DNA of 64,000 bases from Nocardioides caldifontis (GTDB taxonomy: Bacteria; Actinomycetota; Actinomycetes; Propionibacteriales; Nocardioidaceae), in the NCBI RefSeq assembly GCF_008087345.1, contig NZ_VHIB01000018.1, forward strand, positions 1-64,000, in the 5' to 3' direction. Both the position numbers and the translations under genes were made by a program. Below, in pieces: positions 52,477 through 61,132 of the stretch. Under the pieces are notes generated by a model, which did not search any database, was not told the origin of the DNA, and saw only the letters and a program-made list of their open reading frames with translations. Every line of letters begins with the position of its first letter. Positions within the stretch are counted from its first letter, which is position 1.

Positions 52477-53523
52477 ATGTCCGTTCTCCCCACCCGATAC
52501 ACCGAGCTCGTCGGCATCGAGCACCCGATCATCCAAGAGGGGATGGGCCCCTTCAAGACCGTGGCCCTGGCGGCGGCGGTGAGCAACGCCGGCGGGATGG
52601 GCACCATCAGCATGCCCGGTATGTCCCAGGAACCGAGCGAGGGCGCAGCGATCATGCGCAGCCACATCGCCGCCTGCGCCGAGCTCACCGACAAGCCGTT
52701 CGCGGTCAACGTCCCTGTCGGCGCTGACGACACCGGCACGGTGCTACCAATCACCGAGGCCTACATCAACGCCGTGATCGAGGCACGTGAAGCCAGCAGC
52801 AAGGTGGGCCAGCAGCTGAAGGTGCTCACCACCAGCGCCGGCTTCCCGGGAGCCTTCGCGGCGCGGATCAAGGACGCCGGCCTGATCCACCAGCACAAGG
52901 TCGGCAGCACGCGCCAAGCGATCAAGGCCGAAGAGGCCGGCGCCGACGTCATCATCGCCTCCGGCTACGAGATGGGCGGCCACACGCACCACTCACCCGT
53001 CCACACATTCGTGCTCCTGCCCAACGTCACCGCGGCGGTGTCGGTGCCCGTGCTGCTCTCGGGCGGTGCCCGCGACGGACGGACCCTGGCAGCCGCGCTG
53101 ACCCTCGGCGCGTCGGGGGTCGCGATGGGCACGCGATTCATCGCCTCGGCCGACAACACCGACTGGCACCCGTCCGTCCCGCAGTTCATCGTCGACGCGC
53201 GAGAGGGTGACGACCTGGTGTTCCCCGGCGTCTACGGCCCGGCTCGCGGCCTCCGCAACCCCGCCACGGACCGTCTGCTGGAAATCGTCGCCAACAAAGA
53301 GATGACGACCGACGAGCTGACCGAGTGGAAGGACCACGCCCTGCAGCTCGCGCAGTCCACCGGCGACTTCGAGAAGGGTCTTGTCGCAGCGGGCCAGGTC
53401 TCCAGCGGTATCCAGGACGTGATCGACGTAGCCACCTTCGTCCCCCAGATGGCCCAGGATGCCAGCGACATCCTTCAGCGACTCGTGCAGGGCCTCACGC
53501 CCGCCAGCGCCGCCAGGGTGTGA
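52477..53523 (+). CDS. Nitronate monooxygenase-like flavoprotein
   Basis: A 348-residue FMN TIM barrel of the 2-nitropropane dioxygenase/FabK type. EHPIIQEGMGPFKTVALAAA and NAGGMGTISMPGM form the N-terminal part, ASGYEMGGHTHHSPVHTFVL the phosphate/His loop, and VPVLLSGGARDGRTLAAALT plus LGASGVAMGTRFIASADNT the flavin-phosphate site. The family includes IpdC, a hydroxyacyl-CoA reductase of late steroid degradation, so an acyl-CoA redox step is more likely here than nitroalkane oxidation. It follows the aldolase by 34 bases. Confidence 0.85.
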   Translation: MSVLPTRYTELVGIEHPIIQEGMGPFKTVALAAAVSNAGGMGTISMPGMSQEPSEGAAIMRSHIAACAELTDKPFAVNVPVGADDTGTVLPITEAYINAVIEAREASSKVGQQLKVLTTSAGFPGAFAARIKDAGLIHQHKVGSTRQAIKAEEAGADVIIASGYEMGGHTHHSPVHTFVLLPNVTAAVSVPVLLSGGARDGRTLAAALTLGASGVAMGTRFIASADNTDWHPSVPQFIVDAREGDDLVFPGVYGPARGLRNPATDRLLEIVANKEMTTDELTEWKDHALQLAQSTGDFEKGLVAAGQVSSGIQDVIDVATFVPQMAQDASDILQRLVQGLTPASAARV

Positions 53524-53532
53524 CGGTCTCCC

Positions 53533-54588
53533 GTGGTAGGCGATTCCGCGCCGATTGCGTCTGGAACTCCTAACAGAGGCCTGGTGCTGCTCGGGGGAGA
53601 CCTGGACCTCGTCCAGGACGTGACCCGCCGCGCCGAGGCCGCCGGCTTCGACTCGGTCTGGACGACTGAGTTCTACGAGCGCACGGCGGTCGTATCCCTG
53701 GCGGCCATGTCGATGGTGTCCTCTCGTGTGGTCCTCGGCAGCGCGATCGCCTATGCGGTCGGGCGCTCGCCGCTCGTGCTGTCCGCCGAAGCGCGTGACC
53801 TCGATGAGCTCAGCGGTGGGCGCCTGATCCTGGGGTTGGGCACCGGCACGCGGACGATGCAGCGGGACTGGCACGGCAGCGATCCGACGGCTCCGGCACG
53901 GAGGGTGGAGGAGCTGGTTCCGCTGCTGCGTCGACTGTGGTCGATGGACGACACCGGCGTGTCACACGATGGGGATTTCTATCATCTCGCCCTGAGCCCC
54001 ACTGCGGCGGTGCGCCCACCGTTGCGAGCCGACATTCCGGTTTACCTTGCCGGCGTCAACCCGCGGATGGTGCGGGCAGCCGGCTCCGTGGCCGACGGTC
54101 TGGTCGGGCACCCGATCTTCAGTCGCCGCTACGTGGAGGACGTCGTGCGTCCGGCCCTCGACGACGGCGCAGTTCGCGCCGACCGAAGCCGCTCAGTGCC
54201 CATCGCGGGCTACGTCATCTGCAGCATCAACGAGGATCCCGATCTGGCGCTGCGTTGGGCGAAGGCGCAGATCGGCTTCTACGCCGTCGTACGCACCTAT
54301 CTGCCCGCGTTCGCCGTGCACGGCCTCGAGTCGATGGCGGCGGATGCTCGCGCAGCGTGGTCGCGACGCGACATGGACGCCATGATCGCCGCCGTTCCCG
54401 ACGACGTAGTGGAGTTGTTCGCGGTGGCCGGCACCTCGGACGAGGTCGCCCAGCAGCTGCACGAGCGGTTCGACGGACTGTACGAGCAGACGTTGCTGTA
54501 CTCCCCGAGTTTCGGCTTGGATGCGGCGCAGCTGCAGGGCAACGTCGAAGCCATCATGGAGCTTCTCGCCCCCGGAGGGGCGGCATAA
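53533..54588 (+). CDS. LLM-class (F420-type) oxidoreductase
   Basis: A 351-residue luciferase-like monooxygenase fold. Conserved parts: RRAEAAGFDSVWTTEFYERT, LGSAIAYAVGRSPLVLSAEA, LDELSGGRLILGLGTGTRTM and ADIPVYLAGVNPRMVRAAGS. GTG 53533 is nine bases after the previous stop. In actinobacteria most such enzymes use F420, but FMN use cannot be excluded. It could reduce or dehydrogenate an acyl-CoA intermediate. Confidence 0.82.
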   Translation: MVGDSAPIASGTPNRGLVLLGGDLDLVQDVTRRAEAAGFDSVWTTEFYERTAVVSLAAMSMVSSRVVLGSAIAYAVGRSPLVLSAEARDLDELSGGRLILGLGTGTRTMQRDWHGSDPTAPARRVEELVPLLRRLWSMDDTGVSHDGDFYHLALSPTAAVRPPLRADIPVYLAGVNPRMVRAAGSVADGLVGHPIFSRRYVEDVVRPALDDGAVRADRSRSVPIAGYVICSINEDPDLALRWAKAQIGFYAVVRTYLPAFAVHGLESMAADARAAWSRRDMDAMIAAVPDDVVELFAVAGTSDEVAQQLHERFDGLYEQTLLYSPSFGLDAAQLQGNVEAIMELLAPGGAA

Positions 54589-54593
54589 CAGCG

Positions 54594-55607
54594 GTGGGGC
54601 TCGCCGGCTGGGCGGTCGCGGAGTTCGGAAGTGGGCCGGAGCGTCTCGATGTGCCGCTCGGAGTCCACCTCGCGGCGCGGGCCGCCGTGAACCACGCAGG
54701 TCTGAGCCGCGCCGACATCACCGGGGTGGTGCTCGCCGGCTCCGACGCCTTGGACGGCCGCCTGATCTCGTCGATGCACATGGCCGGACCGGCTGGAGGC
54801 TACCTCAAAGACGAGACGAAGGTCGTCGACGATCCGAGCGTCGCACTCGCCTCGGCGGTGTGGCGCGTCTCCTCGGGAGCCGACCGAGCGGTACTCGTCG
54901 TCTCCTGGCACAGCCCCGCAGAGTCCGATCCCTTCAACGCCGTCTCGCCCGACCCCGAGCCGGTGTTCTCCAGACCCGTCGGCGCGCACCCGCTGGCGGC
55001 CGAAGCCCTGGCGGTCACTCGCTGGCTGCACGCCCACGGACTCAGCGCCGACCGCTTCGACTCCCTCACGGCGTTCCTGACCCCCGACAAGGCCGACGAC
55101 GACCGGCTCTGGTTCACCCCGCTCAGGGCGGCGCACGTCGCCCCCGTCGACGGGGCCGCAGTGGCGGTGCTAGTCTCGGCCGCCGGGGCGCGCGCGGAGA
55201 TCAAGGCTGTCGACTTCGCCAGCGACAGCGGGCTGCCGCTCGAGCAGCATCCAGACCCGGTGGGCAGGCTGCGGCAGCGGATGCTGGCGCGCACCGGTAG
55301 CGACCCCGCTCATGCCGAGGTCATCGAGACCACCGACCGGACGGTCTTCCGTCTGGTGATGGCCGCCAACGCGCTCGGTCTGGGGCAGCCGAGCGAGGTC
55401 GCCGACGCCGTCATCGAGGGCGGGTTGTCGCACCTGCAGCCCTCAGGTGGGCTGTTCCGCCGCAACGCCGGCTATGCCGCCGGACTGGAACGGATCGTGT
55501 GCGCCGCCGAGGCAGTCGAGCGCGGCGCCTTGAGCGCACTTGCGCACTGTTCGTACGGTCGAGCCGGACAGGGGCACTCGCTCACAGTGCTGGGGGCGCC
55601 GTCATGA
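54594..55607 (+). CDS. Thiolase-fold protein without catalytic cysteine (short)
   Basis: A 337-residue, shorter than usual thiolase-fold protein. HLAARAAVNHAGLSRADITG and VWRVSSGADRAVLVVSWHSP mark the N-terminal half; at the Cys loop there is MAGPAGGYLKDETK, with no cysteine. The end reads QPSGGLFRRNAGYAAGLERI, so the GHP histidine is missing too. GTG 54594 is placed after GGAGGGG. Its stop overlaps the next thiolase-fold gene, suggesting a heteromeric complex, as in BbsAB-type or DUF35-thiolase systems. Confidence 0.72.
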   Translation: MGLAGWAVAEFGSGPERLDVPLGVHLAARAAVNHAGLSRADITGVVLAGSDALDGRLISSMHMAGPAGGYLKDETKVVDDPSVALASAVWRVSSGADRAVLVVSWHSPAESDPFNAVSPDPEPVFSRPVGAHPLAAEALAVTRWLHAHGLSADRFDSLTAFLTPDKADDDRLWFTPLRAAHVAPVDGAAVAVLVSAAGARAEIKAVDFASDSGLPLEQHPDPVGRLRQRMLARTGSDPAHAEVIETTDRTVFRLVMAANALGLGQPSEVADAVIEGGLSHLQPSGGLFRRNAGYAAGLERIVCAAEAVERGALSALAHCSYGRAGQGHSLTVLGAPS

Positions 55608-56806
55608 GCCTCACCAGACCCGGCGTCGTGGGCGTCGGAATGACGCCGATGCGCACTCGCCGGCCCGACACCGACCTCTTCGGACTCATTCGCGATGCTT
55701 CCGTCGCTGCCTTGGGCGACGCAGATGTGAGCATGGCCGACGTCGATCTGGTAGTGCTCTCGCAAGGCCCGGACGCCCTGTACGGCATCGGACATCCCGA
55801 ACAGGAACTCGTCGACGTGCTCGCCGCTCGCGGCAAGCGGGTGGTGAGGGTGCAAACCGGTGGGGCCACCGGCACGTCCGCGGCGCAGATGGCCTGGTGC
55901 GCCATCGCTGCCGGAGAGTCCCAATGCGCGCTGGTGGTCGGGGCCGACAAGATGGGCGACTCCCAACAGTCGGCACAACACGTCCTCAACCTCATCTGGG
56001 ATCCGGCCTACGAGGCTCGCCTGCCGTTGAACACGATCTCGATGACCGCGCTACAGGCCCAGCGCTATCTCCACCGCCATGGCATCGGCTTGCGCCGTGG
56101 CGAGGAGGCATGGGCACAGATCGCCTCCAGGTTGCGGAACAACGGAGCACTCAACCCCGCAGCCCAACTGCGGAACCCGGTCACCCCTGACGAGGTGCTC
56201 TCCAGCCCACTGCTGTTCGCACCGATCCGGCGCGACATGGCCTGTCCCCAGACCTCAGGCGGCGCCGCCGTGGTCATGGTTTCGGCCGAGCGCGCAGCCA
56301 CCATCGCCCGACCGGTGGCGTGGATCGACGGGTTCGCGGCCCGCTCCAACACCTACTTCCTGGGCGACAAGATGGGTGCAGCCGGCGACAACGATCACGG
56401 CTCGTTCCTCGAGCTGTCGCGTGCCGCGGCGGCCGCCTACGCCCAGGCGGGCATCACCGACCCGGCTCGTCAGATCGACGTCGCGGAGCCCTACATCCCC
56501 TTCGCCACGATGGAGCCGATCGCCGTCGAGGCGCTCGGGTTCTCCGAACCGGGCCAGGGCATCGCCGACGCGGAGAAGGGCCGGTTCGATCGCGGCGGCG
56601 AGATCCCTGTGTGCCCCTCGGGCGGCGTGCTCTGTGCGGCCCCCATCAGTGTCAGCGCCCTCGTACGGTTCGCCGAAGGGGCGCTCCAGGTCCGCGGACG
56701 CGCCGGGGATCACCAGATTGATGGGTGTCGCACCGCCGTCGTGACCGGTGCTGGCGGCTCGATCCAGTTCGCGGGCGTAGCCGTACTTCGGGGGGAGGAC
56801 TCGTGA
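55604..56806 (+). CDS. Thiolase-fold protein without catalytic cysteine
   Basis: A 400-residue thiolase/Ltp-like protein. RPGVVGVGMTPMRTRRPDTD and VSMADVDLVVLSQGPDALYG are N-terminal family pieces. The Cys loop is VQTGGATGTSAAQMAWCAIA, where Ala stands at the nucleophile position. The second half has IDVAEPYIPFATMEPIAVEA and VCPSGGVLCAAPISVSALVR, without GHP. It overlaps both neighbours in four bases. With the preceding protein and the DUF35 gene at 57570 it probably forms a non-decarboxylating C-C bond enzyme such as an aldolase. Confidence 0.76.
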   Translation: MSLTRPGVVGVGMTPMRTRRPDTDLFGLIRDASVAALGDADVSMADVDLVVLSQGPDALYGIGHPEQELVDVLAARGKRVVRVQTGGATGTSAAQMAWCAIAAGESQCALVVGADKMGDSQQSAQHVLNLIWDPAYEARLPLNTISMTALQAQRYLHRHGIGLRRGEEAWAQIASRLRNNGALNPAAQLRNPVTPDEVLSSPLLFAPIRRDMACPQTSGGAAVVMVSAERAATIARPVAWIDGFAARSNTYFLGDKMGAAGDNDHGSFLELSRAAAAAYAQAGITDPARQIDVAEPYIPFATMEPIAVEALGFSEPGQGIADAEKGRFDRGGEIPVCPSGGVLCAAPISVSALVRFAEGALQVRGRAGDHQIDGCRTAVVTGAGGSIQFAGVAVLRGEDS

Positions 56807-57567
56807 CACGGGTAGGACAGGTCCTCATCGATCGCGTCGGTAGCGTCGTGCATGCGCGGCTCGACCGGCCCGACGTGCGCAACTGCATCGACTTCGGCAT
56901 CATCGAGGGGCTCGAGCGCGCAGTCGAGATGGCGCGTGCAGACGCGTCGGTGCTGGTCGTTCGTGGATCCGGTGGGCACTTCTGCGCAGGCGCCGACCTC
57001 GACCTCGTGCGTGGCCTGATCGGCGACCGGGAGGGACTAGAGGCCTACGTGACGCGGCTGAGCGAGGTCCTCGACGCGATCGAAGCAGGCCCGTTCGCGA
57101 GTCTGGCGGCCATCGAAGGGTACGCGGTCGCCGGCGGCTGCGAGATGCTGCTGGCGTGCGACGTGGTGCTCGCTTCGACCGAAGCCCGCATCGGCGACCG
57201 GCACCTGGAGCATGCTCTTCTGCCCGGTGCCGGCGGCTCGGTCCGGCTGGTCCGTGCCCTGCCTCGGGCATACGCCCGGTGGCTCCTGCAGAGCGGCGAG
57301 ATGATCTCGGGCGACCAGGCTCAAGCATGGGGCTTGGCCGCGTTGGCCGTGCCGCCGGACGAATTCGAGTCCGAGCTCGACCGGGTCGTCAACCGTCTCG
57401 CCTCACGGGACAGGGTCGCGATGACCGCAGTCCGCGAGATGGCCCGCTGCGCCGAGGACGAGCCGCCAGCAGCCGCCATGCAGCGTGAGCGAGAGCTCTT
57501 CCTCGACCACATCACCACGAGTCCGAACGTCCGCGAGCAACTCGATGGCTTCGTGAAGAGGAGCTGA
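56803..57567 (+). CDS. Enoyl-CoA hydratase/isomerase
   Basis: A 254-residue crotonase: GGHFCAGADLDLVRGL and IEGYAVAGGCEMLLACDVVL form the oxyanion hole; IGDRHLEHALLPGAGGSVRL holds a Glu (HLEHA) and the usual PGAGG, so hydratase activity is plausible. GTG 56803 overlaps the thiolase-fold stop in GTGA. Upstream of an aldolase, a hydratase would supply the 3-hydroxyacyl-CoA that is cleaved. Confidence 0.87.
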   Translation: MTRVGQVLIDRVGSVVHARLDRPDVRNCIDFGIIEGLERAVEMARADASVLVVRGSGGHFCAGADLDLVRGLIGDREGLEAYVTRLSEVLDAIEAGPFASLAAIEGYAVAGGCEMLLACDVVLASTEARIGDRHLEHALLPGAGGSVRLVRALPRAYARWLLQSGEMISGDQAQAWGLAALAVPPDEFESELDRVVNRLASRDRVAMTAVREMARCAEDEPPAAAMQRERELFLDHITTSPNVREQLDGFVKRS

Positions 57568-57569
57568 CC

Positions 57570-58043
57570 ATGGGCGACGCCCTGACCAGTCACGTCGTGA
57601 TCCCGGGGGCCTGGCACCTCGACTTCCGGCACGCGGCGGGGCCGGCGGCGAGCCGGTTCCTCACCACTGTGCGGGAGCGGGGGGTGTTGACGGCCTCGCC
57701 GTGTCCTGCCTGCGGCCGGATCCGAGTGCCCCCCCGCGACTTCTGCGAAGAATGTTTCGCTGCTACCTCCGACGACTGGCCGGACGTGGGGCCACACGCC
57801 GTCGTCGAGGCGGCGACCATCGGCTACACCAGCTTCCCGGGCTATCCGGAGCCGCCGTATGCCCTGGTCTACGCGCGCCCCGAAGGCGCGGATACAGCCA
57901 TCGGAAACTTCCTCCAGGGGATAGATCTGAGTGACTACCACGTGGCGCTGGAGCGGATGCACATCGGTGCCGCCGTCACTGCCGTGTTCGAGGGCGAGCG
58001 CTCCGGGCTCGTCACCGACTTCCACTGGGCCCTAGCCGACTGA
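57570..58043 (+). CDS. DUF35 zinc-ribbon/OB-fold protein (thiolase partner)
   Basis: A 157-residue Zn-ribbon OB-fold protein. The ribbon is CPACGRIRVPPRDFCEEC (residues about 45-62); the OB fold follows (VVEAATIGYTSFPGYPEPPY, FLQGIDLSDYHVALERMHIG). DUF35 proteins such as ChsH2 and BbsA bind thiolase-fold partners. It lies two bases after the hydratase, in the same operon as three such partners. Confidence 0.85.
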   Translation: MGDALTSHVVIPGAWHLDFRHAAGPAASRFLTTVRERGVLTASPCPACGRIRVPPRDFCEECFAATSDDWPDVGPHAVVEAATIGYTSFPGYPEPPYALVYARPEGADTAIGNFLQGIDLSDYHVALERMHIGAAVTAVFEGERSGLVTDFHWALAD

Positions 58044-58061
58044 TTCATGAAGGAGTGACCT

Positions 58062-59255
58062 ATGCCCGCCACCGACCGTTCACAGCAGGGGATCGAGCTC
58101 GACGTCCCCTGGTGCTTCACCGACGACCACCGCTCGTGGCGCACGGTGCTACGCAACTTCACCACCAGCGTGCTCGCGCCGACCGTGGCGCAGCGCACCA
58201 TCGACGCCACGTTCGACGAATCGATCATCGATGGCTTGGGCGAACTGGGCGTCTTCGGCCTTCGCGTGAGTGAGGAGTACGGCGGCTCCGGCTCCGACAT
58301 CACCTCCTTCTGCCTGGCTGTCGAGGAGATCACGCGGGTCGACGGCGGCGTCGGCGCCAGCGCGCACGTACAAGGCATCGCCTGCGCACTGTTCGAACGG
58401 CTCGCCAACGACGAACAGAAGAAGGAGATCCTTCCACAGGCGGCGCGTGGCGAGATCTTCATCTCCTTCGGTCTCACCGAGCCCAGCGGTGGCTCCGACG
58501 CCGGCAACATCCGTACCGCCGCCGTGAGGGACGGCGACGGGTGGCGCCTGAACGGATCGAAGGCCTTCATCACCAACCCGGGCACGCCGCGATCGAAGTA
58601 CGTGATCCTCTTCGCCGCGACCGGTCCCGGCCGGCCCGGTCGCCCGGAGGTCTCAGCCTTCCTGGTCCCTCTGGATGCACCCGGAGTCGAGGTCGGTCCC
58701 GCCTACGACAAGATCGGATGGCGCACTTCCGACACGCATCCGCTGTACTTCGATGACGTCCACCTGGGGCCGGACGCGCTCCTGGGCGACGCCGGTCGCG
58801 GATACCGTGAGGCGTTGGGGTTCCTCACCTGGGCCCGCCTGCCGATCGCGTCGGCATCGGTAGGCATCGCCCAGGGGTGCCTCGACGCCACGCTGGATTT
58901 CGTCCAGACGCGCGAGTCGTTCAATCAGCGCCTCGGCGACCACCAGGCCGTCGGATTCAAGGTCGCTCGGATGGCTGCGGCAACCGCCGCGGCCCGATCG
59001 ATCACCTACGACGCCTGTTGGAAGATGGACCACGGCCACCCCTACGAGCAGGAGGCGGCGATGTGCAAGCTGGTCGCCTCCGAGATCTGCAACAAGGTGG
59101 CCTACGACGCCACGCAGCTGCATGGTGGAGCGGGTTTCATGATGGATTCGACGGTGACGCGACTCTATGGAGACGCCCGGGTGATGACCATCGGTGAAGG
59201 TGCATCCGAGGTCCAGCAGATGCTGATCGGTCGAAGCCTCGGCCTCAAGGTGTAG
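58062..59255 (+). CDS. Acyl-CoA dehydrogenase
   Basis: A 397-residue dehydrogenase: LGVFGLRVSEEYGGSGSDIT, FGLTEPSGGSDAGNIRTAAV, FVQTRESFNQRLGDHQAVGF, LHGGAGFMMDSTVTRLYGDA and the final MTIGEGASEVQQMLIGRSLG with the catalytic-region Glu. It has a longer N-terminus (about 20 residues) than its paralogues. AGGAGTGACC precedes ATG 58062. It is the last gene before a strong terminator hairpin. Confidence 0.9.
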   Translation: MPATDRSQQGIELDVPWCFTDDHRSWRTVLRNFTTSVLAPTVAQRTIDATFDESIIDGLGELGVFGLRVSEEYGGSGSDITSFCLAVEEITRVDGGVGASAHVQGIACALFERLANDEQKKEILPQAARGEIFISFGLTEPSGGSDAGNIRTAAVRDGDGWRLNGSKAFITNPGTPRSKYVILFAATGPGRPGRPEVSAFLVPLDAPGVEVGPAYDKIGWRTSDTHPLYFDDVHLGPDALLGDAGRGYREALGFLTWARLPIASASVGIAQGCLDATLDFVQTRESFNQRLGDHQAVGFKVARMAAATAAARSITYDACWKMDHGHPYEQEAAMCKLVASEICNKVAYDATQLHGGAGFMMDSTVTRLYGDARVMTIGEGASEVQQMLIGRSLGLKV

Positions 59256-59294
59256 GAGACGGCCCGTGCCGGGGCGTCGGCACGGCTGATCCGA

Positions 59295-59334
59295 CGATTC
59301 GGCCAGCGGCCCGGGGGGGCCGCTGGCCGAATCG
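59295..59334. terminator. 17-bp perfect hairpin between convergent operons
   Basis: CGATTCGGCCAGCGGCC (59295-59311) pairs completely with 59318-59334 around a six-base loop. There is no T-run, as is usual for actinobacterial terminators. It stands between the dehydrogenase stop (59255) and the end of the convergent CoA-transferase genes (59442) and could stop transcription from both sides. The rest of this 186-base gap shows nothing else. Confidence 0.82.
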
Positions 59335-59441
59335 CGTGACGACACCACCGCACTCCACAGGCGACGGCGCGACCCGACCACCCATCGTCGTCAGATCCCT
59401 CGGCCGCCGACGGGTGCCCCCAGCACCCCGCGGATCCCGAC

Positions 59442-60233
59442 TCAGTCCAGGCGCAGGCGTCGCAGCACACCGCCGGGATCCACCCGTTCGCGGAGCATGG
59501 TGAGTTCCTCGTCGGTCGGCGACGGCGTCAGGGGAACCTCGCCGGGTGTCGACGACGGCAGGTCGAACCCGGTGCGTTTGCGGACCTCGTCGGGGGTGTG
59601 CCCAGGATGCACCGACTTGAGCCGGAGCGTGTCGTCATCGCCGAAGTCCAAGACCGCCAGCGGAGTCACCACCAGTTGGGGGCCGTCGGAATGCGGGTCG
59701 CAGAACTCTCGACGCGCAGCCGTGCGCCCCGGTGCGCTGACATGATCCACCTCGTCGATGAAGATCCGCTTGTCGTGGCGCTGCACGAAGATCATGGTGC
59801 GCGTGAAGTAGGCCGCGAAGACCAGCCCGACCGTTCCTGGACCGCGGACCCGCAGCTTCGGGTAGTCACGTCCGATACCGACCATGTTCACGTTCCCGTG
59901 GCGGTCGACCTGCATGCCACCGAAGATCCCCACGGTGGGCGCCTTGCGCCAACCACCGAGCTCGAAGTCGACGATGTCCTCGAGGCGAAAGGAGTGCTCC
60001 GCGCTGTCGAGGGTCACCGGGTCGGCAGTCGACTTCACCAGTGGCGCCGCCGAGTTGATCGCACCGCCGCCGCCGCTGAGCCAGTTGAGGTCGGGGGCGT
60101 GCATCAGGCGGGCGAGCTGGAAGGCCGCCATCGGAATCTGCGAGTTGGCGCCACAGGCACCCCACTCCTCGTTGCGCAAACCGCGCGCCAAGGTGACGGC
60201 CATCAGCTCGCTCGTGGTAATCGTCTCGGTCAT
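59442..60233 (-). CDS. CoA-transferase family I beta subunit, IpdB-like
   Basis: A 263-residue beta subunit. WGACGANSQIPMAAFQLARL, TVGIFGGMQVDRHGNVNMVG, KLRVRGPGTVGLVFAAYFTR and LAVLDFGDDDTLRLKSVHPG are close in pattern to IpdB of steroid degraders, including the VHPGxTPDEVRxxTxFD end. ATG 60233 overlaps the alpha-subunit stop by four bases. In IpdAB this heterodimer hydrolytically opens a cyclic beta-diketone CoA ester; the same or a related ring opening is plausible here. Confidence 0.85.
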   Translation of the reverse strand: MTETITTSELMAVTLARGLRNEEWGACGANSQIPMAAFQLARLMHAPDLNWLSGGGGAINSAAPLVKSTADPVTLDSAEHSFRLEDIVDFELGGWRKAPTVGIFGGMQVDRHGNVNMVGIGRDYPKLRVRGPGTVGLVFAAYFTRTMIFVQRHDKRIFIDEVDHVSAPGRTAARREFCDPHSDGPQLVVTPLAVLDFGDDDTLRLKSVHPGHTPDEVRKRTGFDLPSSTPGEVPLTPSPTDEELTMLRERVDPGGVLRRLRLD

Positions 60234-61132
60234 GCTTCGCTCCGTCCGGCGTGAGCAGTGGGATCGACACGCAGCGTGCCGAGCAGACGCTGCACTCCTA
60301 CACGTTCCAAGTACTCGTGGTGATCTTGCGGTTCGTTCACATACCTCGTCATCCACTCCTCGGGGGAGCGCACGTATTCCTCCAGCATGCGCTCGTCACG
60401 TCCGTAGTGACCCGCCGACGAGGTGGGGTGTGCGGCGAAGGGAAGCGCGACGACGGCCGAGACCATGAAGCTCGGAACGGTCACCTGTTTGTGCCGGCCC
60501 GACCTGGCGTAGTCGTCGGGCACGATCTCGTCGGTGACCACGATCGCGGTCTTCGACGCTCGCAGGATCAGGTCGTCCTGATAGATCGGACCGTCCAAGA
60601 AGACGTTGCCGAAGCGGTCGCAGCGTGGCGCGTGCACGATCCCCACGTCGGGGCGCATCGCCGGGATCGCCACGTGCTCGTGGCCGGAGTAGGGATCCAC
60701 CACGGTGCGGAAGAGGTCCGGCGACAACGCGCGCGTGCCGGTCGCCTCGTGGCCGCGCGGCAGTGGCATGAAGGGCAGATTCGCCGCCGCTGCCTTGAGC
60801 CCATAGATGGTGAACGGCTCGTCGACGTCGTGCACCACGATCGTGGAGCTCTCGGCGGCAGCACGGAACGCGGGCGCCAGCCCGAAGTCCTCGAGCCCGA
60901 CGTACGCCGTGTAGACCTCGGCGACGGCCCCGGCAGCGACAAGAACCTCGACGGGAAGACCGGCCGACACGTTCGGCAGTAGGCGGAGGTTGCGTCGCTT
61001 GTTGCGGGCGAGCTCACGGATGATCGGCATAGGCGACGCGTGCGCATGGATGCCGCCGATCGCGACCAGGTCGCCGTCGCTCACCAGGTCGGCCGCGGAA
61101 GCGACGTCGATCACCTTGCTGCGTCGGTTCAT
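60230..61132 (-). CDS. CoA-transferase family I alpha subunit, IpdA-like
   Basis: A 300-residue alpha subunit: VSDGDLVAIGGIHAHASPMP, YVGLEDFGLAPAFRAAAESS, YGLKAAAANLPFMPLPRGHE and VGIVHAPRCDRFGNVFLDGP. The AAANLPFMP stretch is typical of IpdA rather than GctA. ATG 61132 overlaps the LLM gene stop by four bases. Its length agrees with known IpdA proteins (about 290). Confidence 0.85.
   Translation of the reverse strand: MNRRSKVIDVASAADLVSDGDLVAIGGIHAHASPMPIIRELARNKRRNLRLLPNVSAGLPVEVLVAAGAVAEVYTAYVGLEDFGLAPAFRAAAESSTIVVHDVDEPFTIYGLKAAAANLPFMPLPRGHEATGTRALSPDLFRTVVDPYSGHEHVAIPAMRPDVGIVHAPRCDRFGNVFLDGPIYQDDLILRASKTAIVVTDEIVPDDYARSGRHKQVTVPSFMVSAVVALPFAAHPTSSAGHYGRDERMLEEYVRSPEEWMTRYVNEPQDHHEYLERVGVQRLLGTLRVDPTAHAGRSEA

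Noticed and set aside
53937-55607. Apparent 556-codon protein joining an Arg-rich N-terminus to the thiolase-fold protein
   Set aside because: Codons before 54594 are a shadow frame of the LLM gene; the thiolase-fold gene starts at GTG 54594 after the LLM stop.
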